Shown piece by piece: positions 1-10,876 of a stretch of DNA of 64,000 bases. The notes beneath the pieces are model-generated. The model had not been told where the DNA came from. It did not search any database and was given only the letters and a program-made list of their open reading frames with translations. The position numbers and the translations under genes are program-made. The number at the start of each line of letters is the position of its first letter. Position 1 is the stretch's first letter. Source of the stretch: Gambelia wislizenii. Lineage: Eukaryota; Chordata; Lepidosauria; Squamata; Crotaphytidae. The stretch is taken from assembly GCA_030847615.1 (NCBI GenBank), contig JAUMIR010000002.1, positions 115,700,309 through 115,764,308 on the forward strand, given 5' to 3'.

Positions 1-2328
1 CTAGCAGTAAAGAGAACAAGGACGATAGAGGTGACAGAGGAGAAATACTTCTATTTGGACAAAGGTTTCCTATTTGGACAAAGGTTTCAGTGAATAGAGG
101 CACTGTATGGGCTTGTCTACAGGAAGCGGGGGGAATGGACTGCACCACAGTAATAGCAAGTTGCAGCAGCTGAGACCTGTCTTAATGGTTTTAAAGCCCC
201 CATAAACTTCACATGCCTGTAGCTGAGACTGCGGCCACGAGTGGATTACTTGTGTTTTTAAATCTGCCGCCACCAAACTTAAAAAAAAAAAAAAACTGTG
301 TTTATGGTGCACACAAGCGATATTCCACCTTTTTTGGGGGGGGAAGGGAGAGAGAAAGATAACACAAACCTCCGTTTTATCACTCGCTAAAGCAAAAATC
401 CAACATGGTGACAGCGGGTGCTTGCCCTGTAACTCAGCCCCTCCCCCTGCGCTCATCCAGCCAATCAGGTTTGCACTTTCTCCTGCACGGGGAAGCAATT
501 CATGTTGAATTGCTTGTCTTAATGAGCAAAAATGCACATATCACTGGAGTTGTTGTTTTTTCACTTGAAAAAAGAAAAAGGACCTTTCCAACCTTTTCTT
601 ACCACTTCTTGGTATAAGACCTTTTAGCCCTGAAACCAACTAAGCCATCATACTCTAATCATAAACTAAAATAAACAGACTCCTCTGGTCATTTGCATTA
701 AAAAAAATTCAATGCTCTGTGAAAACCTTAACCTGGCTCTCCCATCTCCCAGTCCAACGTTCAAACCACTTCAAAATCAAATTCACTATCATTGGCCTTA
801 CATTTTAATAAAACAGATTTCCAATTATTTTTCCACTTTCATTGCAATTTTGAAAGACAACTAAATTTAAACAGTCAATATGTCCATTCACCCACATCAG
901 TGAATATTAATCTCACCTTTAGTACACCTACAACATACTTTTACTTGCAGAATAGAATTTTAATGACTTGGATATTTTGACAGACATGGGTTTTGAAAAA
1001 AGTCATTTGTGAAGTAAGAGTTCTTAATGCATTTGTTTTCCTTTTTGGTCTTCAAACGGATTCCAATTGTTTCTACAATTTTATGATATTCTCCAGATGT
1101 TATAGAAACATCAGTTTCAGGGATCCTCTATTATTTTCTTCCAAAACGGGGTGGGGTGAGAGAGAATCAGACTGCTAAAAACTCCTTGACAATTTCTCCC
1201 ACTGGAACTACTCTAGAGTAAGTAGTTTGAGTCTTGTGACTTAAACCTTTTAAGTCCCCCACCCTGAGGGACTAAAAAAAAAAAAAAGAAGAAAAGAAAA
1301 GAAGCAGCAGCAAGAATTAGTTCTGCAAAAATCTAAGAGAACTAGGTTTTCAGTAAAGAACCGACTGGGTAATGTTACATTTGTTGGCTCTTTAGTACTG
1401 TGGGTCATTTAATTAATAGCTAGTATAAATCTGGGGAGATGTTTCTTCTAACTTGTTAATTGTTTTAGTTTAAGAACAAGTTTAATTACATTGCCCCATC
1501 TGTTAGCAAATTCCCAACTTAATCTACAGTGTAATTTTTTTTAATAGTAGTCCCTCTTTCTATACCTGTGCTATACTTCACTACAGCCTTTCTTCTAGAA
1601 GTGTTTCAACCTATACCTACAATGTTGGGGTGAGTTCTCTCAAGTAATGGGGAATGGGATGGCTGTTTGTTTGTTTTGCCTGCTTCAGCGAGTACACACA
1701 GCAGGCAAGCCTGTGTGATTTATCTGCATCTCTAGAATGGTATGAACCTTACCAGTAACATTAAAAAAAACCTTTCTAGAAATACAGTCCTTTGTTGCTC
1801 CAAGACACCTAATTCTTACCCTAAGTGATATCAAGAGACTACTTTTATTTACTTTGACTTTCACTTCGTTCTTATACCAGAAGACAGCTCTGCTGAGAGC
1901 AAGGACACAGTGAATACTCATAGGATCCATAGCTGGCATTTGAGCATTACATGACAATTAAGTACAAAACAAAGCTAATCATGATTGACTAAAGCCCCTG
2001 AAGCATTCTAACTCCTTCCAAACTACCCTTCTCTATTCAGTGATCTTTGTGACTAATAATCAGCAAGAGGCCTCAGTTCCCAATTGCACAGGTACTATCA
2101 AGTAGTCCTCAGCTCCCTTCCTCATGGCCAGAGTACGGTATTTCTTACACTTACATACCAGGCAAGTCATCAGAGAAGAGGCAGCCATGCTGTCAATGTA
2201 CATATACAGATGATATGGTAAAATAGGTAAAGTGGTCCCAATTCAGTAAATTTCTCAGCACGCATGCATGCACGCACAGACACCCCCCGATCCCGTAGCA
2301 TCTAACTGTCCAGCATCACTTGAACTAT

Positions 2329-2345
2329 AATAATAATAATAATAA
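2329..2345. repeat. (ATA)n microsatellite
   Basis: About five ATA units lie just upstream of the AAGG tract. Confidence 0.8.
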
Positions 2346-2384
2346 GTACAAATAAGAAACATATAACACATCTGAAAAACTGAC

Positions 2385-2441
2385 AGAAGGAAGGAAGGAA
2401 GGAAGGAAGGAAGGAAGGAAGGAAAAAGGGAAGGAAGGAAG
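2385..2441. repeat. (AAGG)n microsatellite
   Basis: A run of about 14 GAAG/AAGG tetranucleotides, interrupted once by AAAAAGGG near 2423. On the minus strand it gives a spurious Phe/Pro/Ser-rich frame. Confidence 0.95.
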
Positions 2442-2965
2442 ATTGATTAGATAGCTATACAGATAGGGCATTTCTTTCAAGGTCACAGGATTATTACTTG
2501 GCTGCAAAAATGCAAACTCTTTATTGGCACATCCACAGGTTGCTCACATTTGAATTGACATCAGCTTCATCAAAAGTCAGCAGGGAAAATGGCAGAGGCT
2601 TCTGCAGGAAAATTCATGAAATGAAATCATTAATTCAGACAGACCTGGGGATTTTTAATATAGCTGTTTGTAAAGAGCCGAGGGAACCACAAAGGACAGA
2701 AGCTATATTAGGGCAAAGTATTATTAAGGCTGAAGATGTCTTCTAAATCAAACTAGGTGTAACAAAAACATTCTAATAAAGTCCCTGTGCAAGGTTTTCT
2801 TTATAATGGTACGGGAGGGGCAGACTAGAAAACCCATTGTCTTACAATAGCTATTATTTCTAGATTTTCATGGATACCACATTTCCAACAATAAGCAGTT
2901 GCATCTTCTTAGATTCATAGCTGGATAAAGAGAACAAATGGGCAGGGGAGCATGAGAAAAGAAAG

Positions 2966-3959
2966 TCGAAGGCTTTCATAGGTTTTCTGTGGGTTTCTTC
3001 CGGGCTGTGAGAATGTGTTCTGGAAGAGTTTATTTCTGATGTTTCACCTGCATCTGTAGCTGGCATCTTTATGGTTGGGTAGGAGTGTGTGTGGGATTTA
3101 TATACTGTGATCCCCTGTTGGAGAGGATATGTAAATTTGTGTATTTGAATGGGTAATTCCTGGGGGGAGATATGCAAGGAGGATTAGTGTCTGTTTGGCT
3201 AATGGCCCATTATCTGCTGGAAATCCCCTTGTCCCTGGGTGGAATTTCTTTGTAAGTGTTGAGTTTTGATTCTATTGTTTTTCAAAACTGATAACCAAAC
3301 TTTGTTTACTCTAAGGGTTTCTTCTTTCCTGGTGAAGTTGTTCAGGTGTTTGTGGATTTCAATAACTTCTCTGTGCATTCTAGCATGATAGTTGTTGGCC
3401 TGGTCCAGAATTTCTGTGTTTTTAAATAACATTTTGTGTTCAGGTTGGTTTATAACATGTTCTGCTACTGCTGATTTTTCTGGCTGGCCCAGTCTGCAGT
3501 GTCTCTCATGTTCCTTGATTCATGTTTGCACACTGCGTTTAGTGGTCCCTATGTAAACTTGTCCACAGCTGCATGGTATGCGGTAAACTCCTGCGGCTGT
3601 GAGAGGGTCTCTTTTGTCCTTCGCTGAGTGTAGTATTTCTTGGATTTTCTTGGTTGGTTTGTAGATTGTTTGTAGATTGTGCTTCCTCATCAGTTTCCCT
3701 ATTCTGTCTGTGATTCCTTTGATGTATGGTAAAAATACCTCCCCTTTGGGTGGCTGTTTCTCTTTATTCCTGTGGCTTTTTCTGGGTCTGGCTGCTCTCC
3801 ATATCCTCTCCAACAGGGGCTCACAGTATATAACCCACCCACCCCATTTCTATCCAACCATTCTCTGAAGATGCCAGCCACAGATGCAGGCGAAATGTCA
3901 GGAATAAACTCTTCCAGAACACGGCCTCACAGCCCAGACAAAACCCACAGAAAACCTAT
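2966..3959 (-). mobile_element. Penelope-like element, 5'-truncated, with inverted terminal copy
   Basis: This is a minus-strand Penelope-like retroelement of about 1 kb. It keeps the connector, the GIY-YIG endonuclease and the 3' terminal region. The terminal sequence at about 2966-3135 recurs in inverted form at about 3805-3959, as expected for the partial terminal repeats of this class. An 11-bp direct repeat, AGAAAAGAAAG, flanks the unit at 2955-2965 and 3960-3970 and is the likely target-site duplication. The reverse transcriptase core is missing. The element shares its terminal sequence with 9151-9332, 33711-35074 and 37708-37811. Confidence 0.85.
3199..3813 (-). pseudogene. Penelope GIY-YIG endonuclease remnant
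   Basis: In the minus-strand frame ending at 3520, residues 60-97 read into a GIY-YIG nuclease core with the motifs GVYRIPCSCG and QVYIG. This domain nicks target DNA for Penelope retrotransposition. It is preceded by the basic connector region (PRKSHRNKEK). A TGA replaces the arginine codon expected just after KRSVQT (a CGA to TGA change fits). The frame resumes downstream with a conserved tail (HKMLFKNTEILDQANNYH) in 3199-3432. The gene is therefore dead. The same protein tail is found in the longer copy at 33711-35074. Confidence 0.85.
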
Positions 3960-3970
3960 AGAAAAGAAAG

Positions 3971-6051
3971 GCTTTGCATCTTCTAAGTTGTTTAGAATCT
4001 GTGCTCCACAGTTTTCTTCAGTGTTATTGAAGAGGTGCACAGCAGATTGCAGGGTATGCTCCAAATTATTCAGGACTTGACCTGATTATTTTGAGGTCAG
4101 CTATCTCATCATATCATGTCTGTTAAACTGTGCCACTATGGCCAGCATACAATCAATGCCTAATGGTAACTGTAAAAATCCAGGACTGATTCTTGGCTTG
4201 GATTCACAAAGATGGCAGATAGAGACTACTTTATATTCCCCAAGAAGCAGTGGTTCCCCTGATCTGCTGTTGTTAGGGCAGAAGGAAATGAAGTGCAAAG
4301 ATCCTTACCACTGCCAAAGCAACTGGCCTGATGCCCCCTCACAATGAGACGCCCATTCATACAGACAATCCATTCAAAGAAATTCAGTGCAGAACAACAA
4401 CTCCAATATTTGGATGAGGAAATTGTTCCTCCGAACATATTATCCCCACTGGGAAACAAACATTTGACTGCACATCCCGGTGCAAGGTAGCACTGGATAC
4501 ATGGATTTGTTCCACTTCCACACAGACTTTTATCTCCTTGCAAGCAATCCATTTCATTTTTGCAAATACATGTATGTGTCTATGAGACAAAACCTCACCT
4601 TCTCCCCATACTTTGATCTAAACTTTAATCCTGCCCACATGCGGATACATTTGAAACTGCCTAAATGACCAGATTTGCAATCCATGCAATTAAAAGCAGC
4701 CAAACCAGACTACAGCTGCATTCCCACCCACAACACAGCCAGCCCCAGACAAAGGGGATAAAATCAATCCAAAATGAATATGTTCATGCTGGGAGCCTCT
4801 GAAACACAAGGCAGCTGAACACTCTATCCCATGCTTTTAAAAAAGTCATTACTCACTAGGAACCTTTTTGAAGCACTCACAAACACATCCTAATATATAA
4901 AAAAACAGAACAGAAAGGTGGGGGGGGGAAAGCTTCCCATTCAATTCACAAACAAGTCCTGGTTTCAGGCTCTCTGTGATCAGAATGAAAATTCTCCACC
5001 AAAATTCATGGAGCCTTAATAGGTAGTGGTGGGTAAAACAGCAAGAGGCTTAGAGGAGAAATAATCTTTTATTTATTTATTTATTTGATATCCACAATGC
5101 TGAAAGATGCCAGACTGACAAATGTGGATAACACTGCTACATTTCGAAAAAGGAAGAATGCAATGGTTCAATTTGGCTTGAAGTCCCATATTCCAAAATA
5201 GAAGCCCCACCTCTTGAATGCCAAGTGTGTGGGGACAGCAGGGCGACAATGCCATTCTGAGATGACAAATGACACTCTTTCCATGGTTGAGTGGTCTGGG
5301 GACAATGGATGCTATTGTACTGTTCAAGATAAGGAGGAGTGAGTTTGATAAATGCCTAAATGGTAGATTCCTGGGCATGCTCAGATGGGCTCTTAGTTTT
5401 CTAAACAAGAAAAGCAAGCTGCCTGCAATAAACAAATAACTAAAATGATGGATTTATATGCATGAAAGCCAAGTTGAACATTGAAAAAGGGGCTCCAGCT
5501 CCTGCCTCAGATGGAGATCTGGCAGAAACTCTCATCACAAAGGCTGAATAGAATCCCAAGAATCTTAAATGCTTCTTCTCAACAGCCTTTTGACACTGAG
5601 AAGAATACAGATATGAAATTTCATGTCCTAAACATAGAGGGAATTTTTGCTTTACTCTGGTTAGAGAATGGGGGGGGGAGCAGTGGAATGGGCAGCCCTT
5701 TGGGCACAGGCAGGAATACAAAACCTTTTGGCAACTTTGGTTCACCCAACAAGCAGGATGCTTGTAAGGATTGTGGCACTTTTAACCATCTCCTGCATAG
5801 TAAGCAATGTTCTTACAAAAGTGAGATAACTAAACAAGTCATTGTTCCAATTGTATTGCACAGGAAAAGCCTCTTAAAAAGGCAGAGGTATTCCCTTTAT
5901 TGCTTCAGCATGAACCAGCTGCTCCTCATGCAAGTCAATCTCTACCCATGTAAATAATACATTGAATAACAATAACATAGCATAACTGATGTTCACTGCA
6001 CACCTGAGCAGCAGAAGGAAGAGCGGACTAAGCATTTGACACATTATCATA
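3971..6051. other. No gene recognised
   Basis: This is unique-looking DNA. Frames of 60-158 codons at 4138-4668 and 5073-5957 occur on both strands, but they carry no recognisable domain and no convincing pair of splice sites. A short TTTA run lies at 5070-5085. Confidence 0.5.
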
Positions 6052-6053
6052 TA

Positions 6054-6281
6054 CAGTAGGACCCCCATATCCGGTTCAGGGTGTGTGTGGATACCAAAAA
6101 CCGTGGATAATAGTGAACACCATTGAAAATAATGGGACTTCCAGTTTAAAATACCATAGAGTTGCTTTGGAGGACCTAAAAAATGGCTAGAGAGGACACA
6201 TTTTCTAGGAAGACTCTATGGTAGGTGTCCTGTTTTATATCCTGTGGATATATGAATCAGTGGATACGGGGAGTCCTACTG
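6054..6281. mobile_element. Tigger/pogo-like MITE
   Basis: A 228-bp non-autonomous element bounded by imperfect terminal inverted repeats (CAGTAGGACCCCCATATCC against CAGTAGGACTCCCCGTATCC). It is flanked by TA dinucleotides at 6052-6053 and 6282-6283, as expected for Tc1/mariner/pogo insertion. The inner sequence contains a GGATA-type second inverted motif and no coding capacity. Confidence 0.85.
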
Positions 6282-6283
6282 TA

Positions 6284-8459
6284 CCCTCCTTCATCTAGGC
6301 AAAATGGCTTAGTGGAAACCTAAGCAGTAGACACCTAGTGGTTGTCTATCTCATGTCTTTTCAGGGTCTGGCTCTGAAGGCATTACATGATCTGCGACTG
6401 CTATAACAACAGCAAATTTATATGCCATATGTAACACATAAAGTACTTATAAATAGCAACTGCAAACTACATGTATTTTTGATGTACAAGATGTGAGCAT
6501 GTGGGCAGATCCCAGTAACTAGCAGTCTGTGTCACTGCAGCAGAACTATAAGGAGAGCTGTTGACAGCTCCTACCAAGAGTATCCTAACTTCTTTTATAC
6601 AGGTATAGCTCAGTTAACAAAATAGATGTGTTCTTAAGTATTACTTCTTTAAGAGAAAATGTGGTACCAGAGGCAGAAATTGTATGGAAAAAATAGGGAT
6701 AGACTCTACACCACATAAAAGAAAAACAGTTCAAAGCATTTCAACAAATTTTTACCCATAATTAACAATATGCACATATGAAATGAAACAACCAGGTCAG
6801 GTAAGCCTCACATAAGTAAACAAAAACATTTTGAACCTTTTAAAAACCACTTACAGGCTTCTTCCAAAAATACATCCAGGGATGACTTTTCCTTTCAAGA
6901 GCCTCCACTTTTCTTATGACTTCCATTTTGCTGTGTTTTAAAACATGCTAGTGGTAACTGGTGTGTCAGGCTTATCTGCTCACCCCTGTTCTCTATTTTG
7001 CTGTTCACACATGCTCAGTAAAGGACTCTGGGGTAGCAAAAGTTCACTTTGCCTGTTGTAGGCAGGTACATACATGACTACAGTAGTTTTGGCTAGAGTA
7101 GAAGCCCACTCTTTCCCAGTTCAAGCTTTGTTAATTGCAGACACACTGCTGCAACCTGACACCATAAGTCTGTGTTTCTCCAGCCTCCCAATGCTAAATC
7201 CCTTCCAGCTAGACACAGGTTGAAGAAGAAAGGGAAGGGGTCTGGACTGGCACAAAAACCAGTTGAAAAATGAAGTTTCATTGTGAGAGGCTTTGTAAAC
7301 TGAGGTATATACACACACATCTCTTTTAGCTGTTGCCATAAGGTAAGTTGTACTATCAAGATGCCATTTAAAGTTATCCAAAATCCCAAACCAATAAGAG
7401 TTCAAAAGAGTTGTGTAAGTAGAACAGCTAAAATATGACTCATCTATAAACCGAAGTACCACCATGTTCTTTGTGTTGTCCATCAGAAAAAGACATAAGG
7501 TGCAAGGGTAAACGTTAATTTAACTATAATATTATGAACTATAGATAGTATGAGACAGGAAAGGGAAATGAATGGTCTGAAAAATCTCAGCAGATAACTT
7601 GCCCTCTCCAATAAAATGAAGGAGAAACAGCTGCAAAGATAATGGCACATAAGAGAAAAAAACACAGGAAGTTGGAACGCCATGTCAGGCCATTGGACAA
7701 TTAGGTCAATAAATGAGGAAATGGTAAGACAAAGGTTGACAGAAATTATTGTGCATCAACACTGCGTATTTAAATTACAGAATAACCAAACCCTGTTATT
7801 CTGAACCTCAGAAATGAACAGTTATTTTGTTGGTTAAGGAGTCATGCTATGACAACACTTGAGAATCCTTGTTTTAGAAAAACAATCTACTAAGCCAAAG
7901 AGTATACATGAGGGTGTGAACTCACACCTATCATTTCTGACAAATACTGGTTTATATTTAAATGAGCATACAATTTTAAGAAGTCGGCTAAGGAAACCAA
8001 TCTATCATATTATTTATGATCAATAAATAGCTTTTCCTGTTTTTTTAAACTAAGTTCATAATGCCTTGCAAGTTCAAAAAAAAAAAATGGGAAGGGGCTA
8101 TAGCCTGGTAGTAGAGCATGAAGTTTGCATATATGTACATATTTAAGCAATTATAAATGATACCCTATTTATAGAAAACATTCTCAGAGCAGCAAACCAC
8201 AGAAGAAATGAAAAAGGACTGAAGTCTCTTCCTTCTCAGAAATTTTCTTTAGAAGGATCTCTAGCAATAGAGAGTGGAAAGATCTTTACTCAAGTCTCTG
8301 GTGAGTTATTTCAAGCACAACAGAGATGCTCAATTAGACAGATCAGTGGCATGGGCCAGATATTTACAAACCTGTTAATTCTTTCAACAAGTAGAGTGTG
8401 TTATTAACATTAAGGAGGGAAGTATTCATACTTACATACAGCTAATGATTCATAGTTAC
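6284..8459. other. Probable intron; no element recognised
   Basis: AT-rich unique DNA downstream, in minus-strand sense, of the exon at 8460-8631. A 120-codon minus-strand frame at 7121-7483 lacks a known domain. If the exon call is right, this stretch starts the following intron, with donor GTAACT immediately below 8460. Confidence 0.45.
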
Positions 8460-8631
8460 CTGTTGTATCTGTTTGAGCATCTTCAACCTCTGCTGCTGCT
8501 GCTCTGCTTTTTTTCTCCAGCTCTTTCATTTCAGGCACGTAGAAGTCCCCTTGACGAGCAAGGGGGCACACAAAATAAATCTGGTCACCTTTGTAGATCT
8601 CCAGTCTGGGATGGGCACATAGTTTCCTCTC
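8460..8631 (-). CDS. Internal exon of an unrecognised host gene
   Basis: On the minus strand a 172-bp segment is bounded by a good acceptor (CTATTTCTTGTAG then GAGAGG) and a consensus donor (ACAACAG then GTAACT). Read in phase 0 it is fully open for 57 codons and ends in phase 1. The peptide begins ERKLCAHPRLEIYKGDQI, continues with YFVCPLARQGDFYVPEMK, and ends in a charged, alanine-rich helix (ELEKKSRAAAAEVEDAQ). The composition is that of a globular cysteine- and aromatic-containing domain followed by a coiled or disordered linker, unlike the transposon debris around it. I do not recognise the protein and no partner exon is certain in this window. The longer frame in another phase (8526-8708) has no such character. 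Confidence 0.6.
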
Positions 8632-9138
8632 CTACAAGAAATAGTACACAGAAGCGCTGAAGACTTTTTTCCCCCTGCCTTTCTCTCATTATGGTACAAC
8701 CAACGCATACATCTCTGAACAGGTTTTCAAGATGATTCTCTTGATCAACAATTCACAAACTGTGGCCTCTCAGTATTCCACTGAGATGTTCTCATCTTTG
8801 GCTTACATGCTAAAACATATTTGTCCAATTCCCTTTGCTTTATCATTTTCATACACCAGGGGACCAAATTTTTAAAAGGCAAAAGCATCTTATGAAACAG
8901 AGCAGGAGCTTTCAGGCTTGGAGATAAAACAGATAATAAATTGCAAAAGATTGGGAGTGTTTAGCAGATCAATGAACTGTTCATCAGAAGCAGATCCATA
9001 TTTCATTGTGCTGAATTCTACAACCCCTGCTTTGAGCATCGGTACAAAATACTGTGGGATTCATTTGAGAAAGAACATTTGACACACAGCAAATGGGTCA
9101 AAAATGGGGAAAAGTCATGAATTAAATCCATTTGAAAT
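8632..9138. other. No feature recognised
   Basis: Unique DNA between the exon and the fold-back element. In minus-strand sense it would be the upstream intron. Confidence 0.5.
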
Positions 9139-9150
9139 TATCATGAGAAA

Positions 9151-9332
9151 TGTGAAGTCGAAGGCTTTCACGGCTGGCATCCATAGATTTTCCTTGGTTT
9201 TTTTTCCGGGCTGTGAGGCTGTGTTCTGGAATAGTTTCTTTCTGATGTTTCTTTCTGAGATGCAGGTGAAACATCAGAAAGAAACTATTCCAGAACATGG
9301 CCTCACAGACTGGAAAAAACCCAAGGAAAATC
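9151..9332 (-). mobile_element. Penelope-terminus fold-back mini-element
   Basis: A 182-bp element with two nearly perfect inverted arms of about 67 bp (9183-9250 and 9269-9335) separated by about 18 bp. Both arms match the terminal region of the Penelope copies at 2966 and 33711. The single-copy tail at 9151-9182 (GAAGTCGAAGGCTTTCACGG) lies at one end. TATCATGAGAAA occurs at 9139-9150 and again at 9333-9344, with a further tandem copy at 9347-9358. I read this as a 12-bp target-site duplication. There is no coding capacity. Confidence 0.85.
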
Positions 9333-9422
9333 TATCATGAGAAATCTATCATGAGAAAGATGTCATTAATTCAGGTTTCCACATTTACTTCTCCTGGTTC
9401 ATCTATAATTATACTACTTCAA

Positions 9423-9520
9423 GCTCAGCTAGTTTAGGGAGGGCCAGAAGATAAATGGTTGAACATACGATTTCCATGTAAGATGACCTGGGTTCAGTCC
9501 TGGCATATTTAGTCAAATGA
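9423..9520 (+). mobile_element. Possible tRNA-derived SINE fragment
   Basis: The stretch has a box B-like GGTTCAGTCCT following a tRNA-like head, as in the tRNA SINEs common in squamates. It is short and diverged, so the call is weak. Confidence 0.3.
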
Positions 9521-9767
9521 TCTATGATAGCAGAATTACAAAAAGAAAGACATCCTGGGGAGATGAAGCCAGTGGTACTGCATTATTCTTTATTCATTAT
9601 CACTGTATTGCATAAAAAATGTTTGTAAAACATGGATAAAGCTGGGTGTAGCATTTGTAAAATGTTTGCATAGGCAGTTAACCCACTAATATTGTCTAAA
9701 CACTGTTTGTAGTTTCTCTCTCTCTCTCTTTTAAACAAATGATATTTTAATTGATTTTAAAAAGTAC

Positions 9768-10003
9768 AATGTGGCAGCTTGAATGTTGGACAAGTATTCC
9801 AGAAGACCAGGATAAAATCCACACTCAGACATGGAAACCCACTGGTTTACCTTGGGCAAGATACACAGTCTCTCAGCATAAAAGGAAGGGAATGGGACAT
9901 CTTATCTGAGTAAATCTTGCCAGGAAAACCCTGCGACAGGGTTGCCGCAAGTTTTAGTCCACTTGAAGGCATATATAATAAGAAAACAAATGCAACAACA
10001 AAG
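9768..10003 (+). mobile_element. tRNA-derived SINE with BovB-like 3' tail
   Basis: The head reads GTGGCAGCTTGAATGTTGGA, a decayed tRNA box A region, and is followed by a decayed box B (GGATAAAATCC). The body contains CATGGAAACCCACTGG and TTGGGCAAG, which I know as recurrent squamate SINE body motifs. It ends with a run resembling the BovB/RTE 3' end (CCACTTGAAGGCATATA, then AACAACAA). Mobilisation by BovB machinery is inferred from that tail. Confidence 0.65.
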
Positions 10004-10239
10004 CACAAAGAAGCAGTTCATCTGTGAGTTGGGAATAGCCCAGCTGGCTCCCTTACTGTAGTAGGGAGCACCTTCACTCCTTTGAATTGAGATCCTTATG
10101 GCATCCTTCACGTTGCACCCTTATCTAACATGCCAGCTAGGGAAAGCCTCTCAAGCTGGAGAATGGCATCTTCTCCATCATCGAATTGTCAGTCTGCCAG
10201 AATTTTTAGTTGGCTAATGGGTAGGTTTATTGGTCATAG

Positions 10240-10345
10240 GAGGCTGCCTTATGCTGTCAGACTAATGGTCCATCTAACCTTATATTGTCATCTCTGACTG
10301 GCAGCAGCAGTTCTCCTGGTTTTCAGGCAAGATTCTTTCCTAGGC
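10240..10345 (-). mobile_element. tRNA-related SINE fragment
   Basis: The segment GGCTGCCTTATGCTGTCAGA...GACTGGCAGCAGCAGTTCTC resembles the body of a common reptile tRNA-derived SINE read from its 3' side. The tRNA head is not preserved. Confidence 0.45.
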
Positions 10346-10513
10346 ATGCATCAGGGCAGGGAATTATGCAGCCCTCCAGATATTTTTCCACTGCAATCCC
10401 CAGCACAGAATCATAGAATCATAGACTTGGAAGATACCACAAGGGCCATCCAGTTCAGCCCCCTGCCATGCAGGAATACACAATCAAATCATTCCCAACA
10501 GATAGACACCCAG

Positions 10514-10721
10514 CAGGGCTGGTTTAAGGGCCCTGCTGCACCTGCTGCACAATCATTATGGGGCCCCCCATTGTAACCCTCCTCCTGCAAAAAACATTAT
10601 TAGTAATAATCTGCATATCCTGTACTGTGAATAGGTTAGGTTACATTGATTTGAGATAAACATATGGGCCCCCCCAAATGAAGTGTTGCAGGGGCCCCAA
10701 AAATTCCTTAAACCAGCCCTG
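10514..10721. mobile_element. hAT MITE inside CR1
   Basis: A 208-bp element with perfect 16-bp terminal inverted repeats (CAGGGCTGGTTTAAGG and CCTTAAACCAGCCCTG). The flanking 8-mers ACACCCAG and CCATACAG match at 5 of 8 positions, a decayed duplication. A related copy at 62750-62976 keeps an exact 8-bp duplication, which supports the hAT assignment. The inner sequence is GGGGCCCC-rich at both ends. Confidence 0.85.
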
Positions 10722-10876
10722 CCATACAGCCTCTGTTTGAAACTTCCAAAGAAGAAGACTCCACCACACTCCGAGGCTGTGTATTCCACTTCCAAACAGC
10801 TCTTACTTTCAAAAAGTTCTTCCTAATGTTTAGGTGGAATCTCTTTTCCTGTAGTTTGAACCCATTGCTCCATGTC

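Larger units (their letters stand above)
1..2954. other. Unique intronic or intergenic DNA
   Basis: I see no credible coding exon or recognisable transposon in this stretch. It is AT-rich, with short A tracts near 281 and 1274, and contains the simple repeats listed separately. The open frames here, including a 155-codon minus-strand frame at 70-537, have low-complexity or arbitrary composition and no domain I recognise. Confidence 0.6.

Noticed and set aside
70..537. 155-codon minus-strand frame
   Set aside because: It contains a translated poly(A) tract (FFFFF) and lacks any domain or splice support.
5481..5957. 158-codon plus-strand frame with a CKDCGTFNH motif
   Set aside because: A single CxxC with no further zinc ligands in order, and no splice or homology support.
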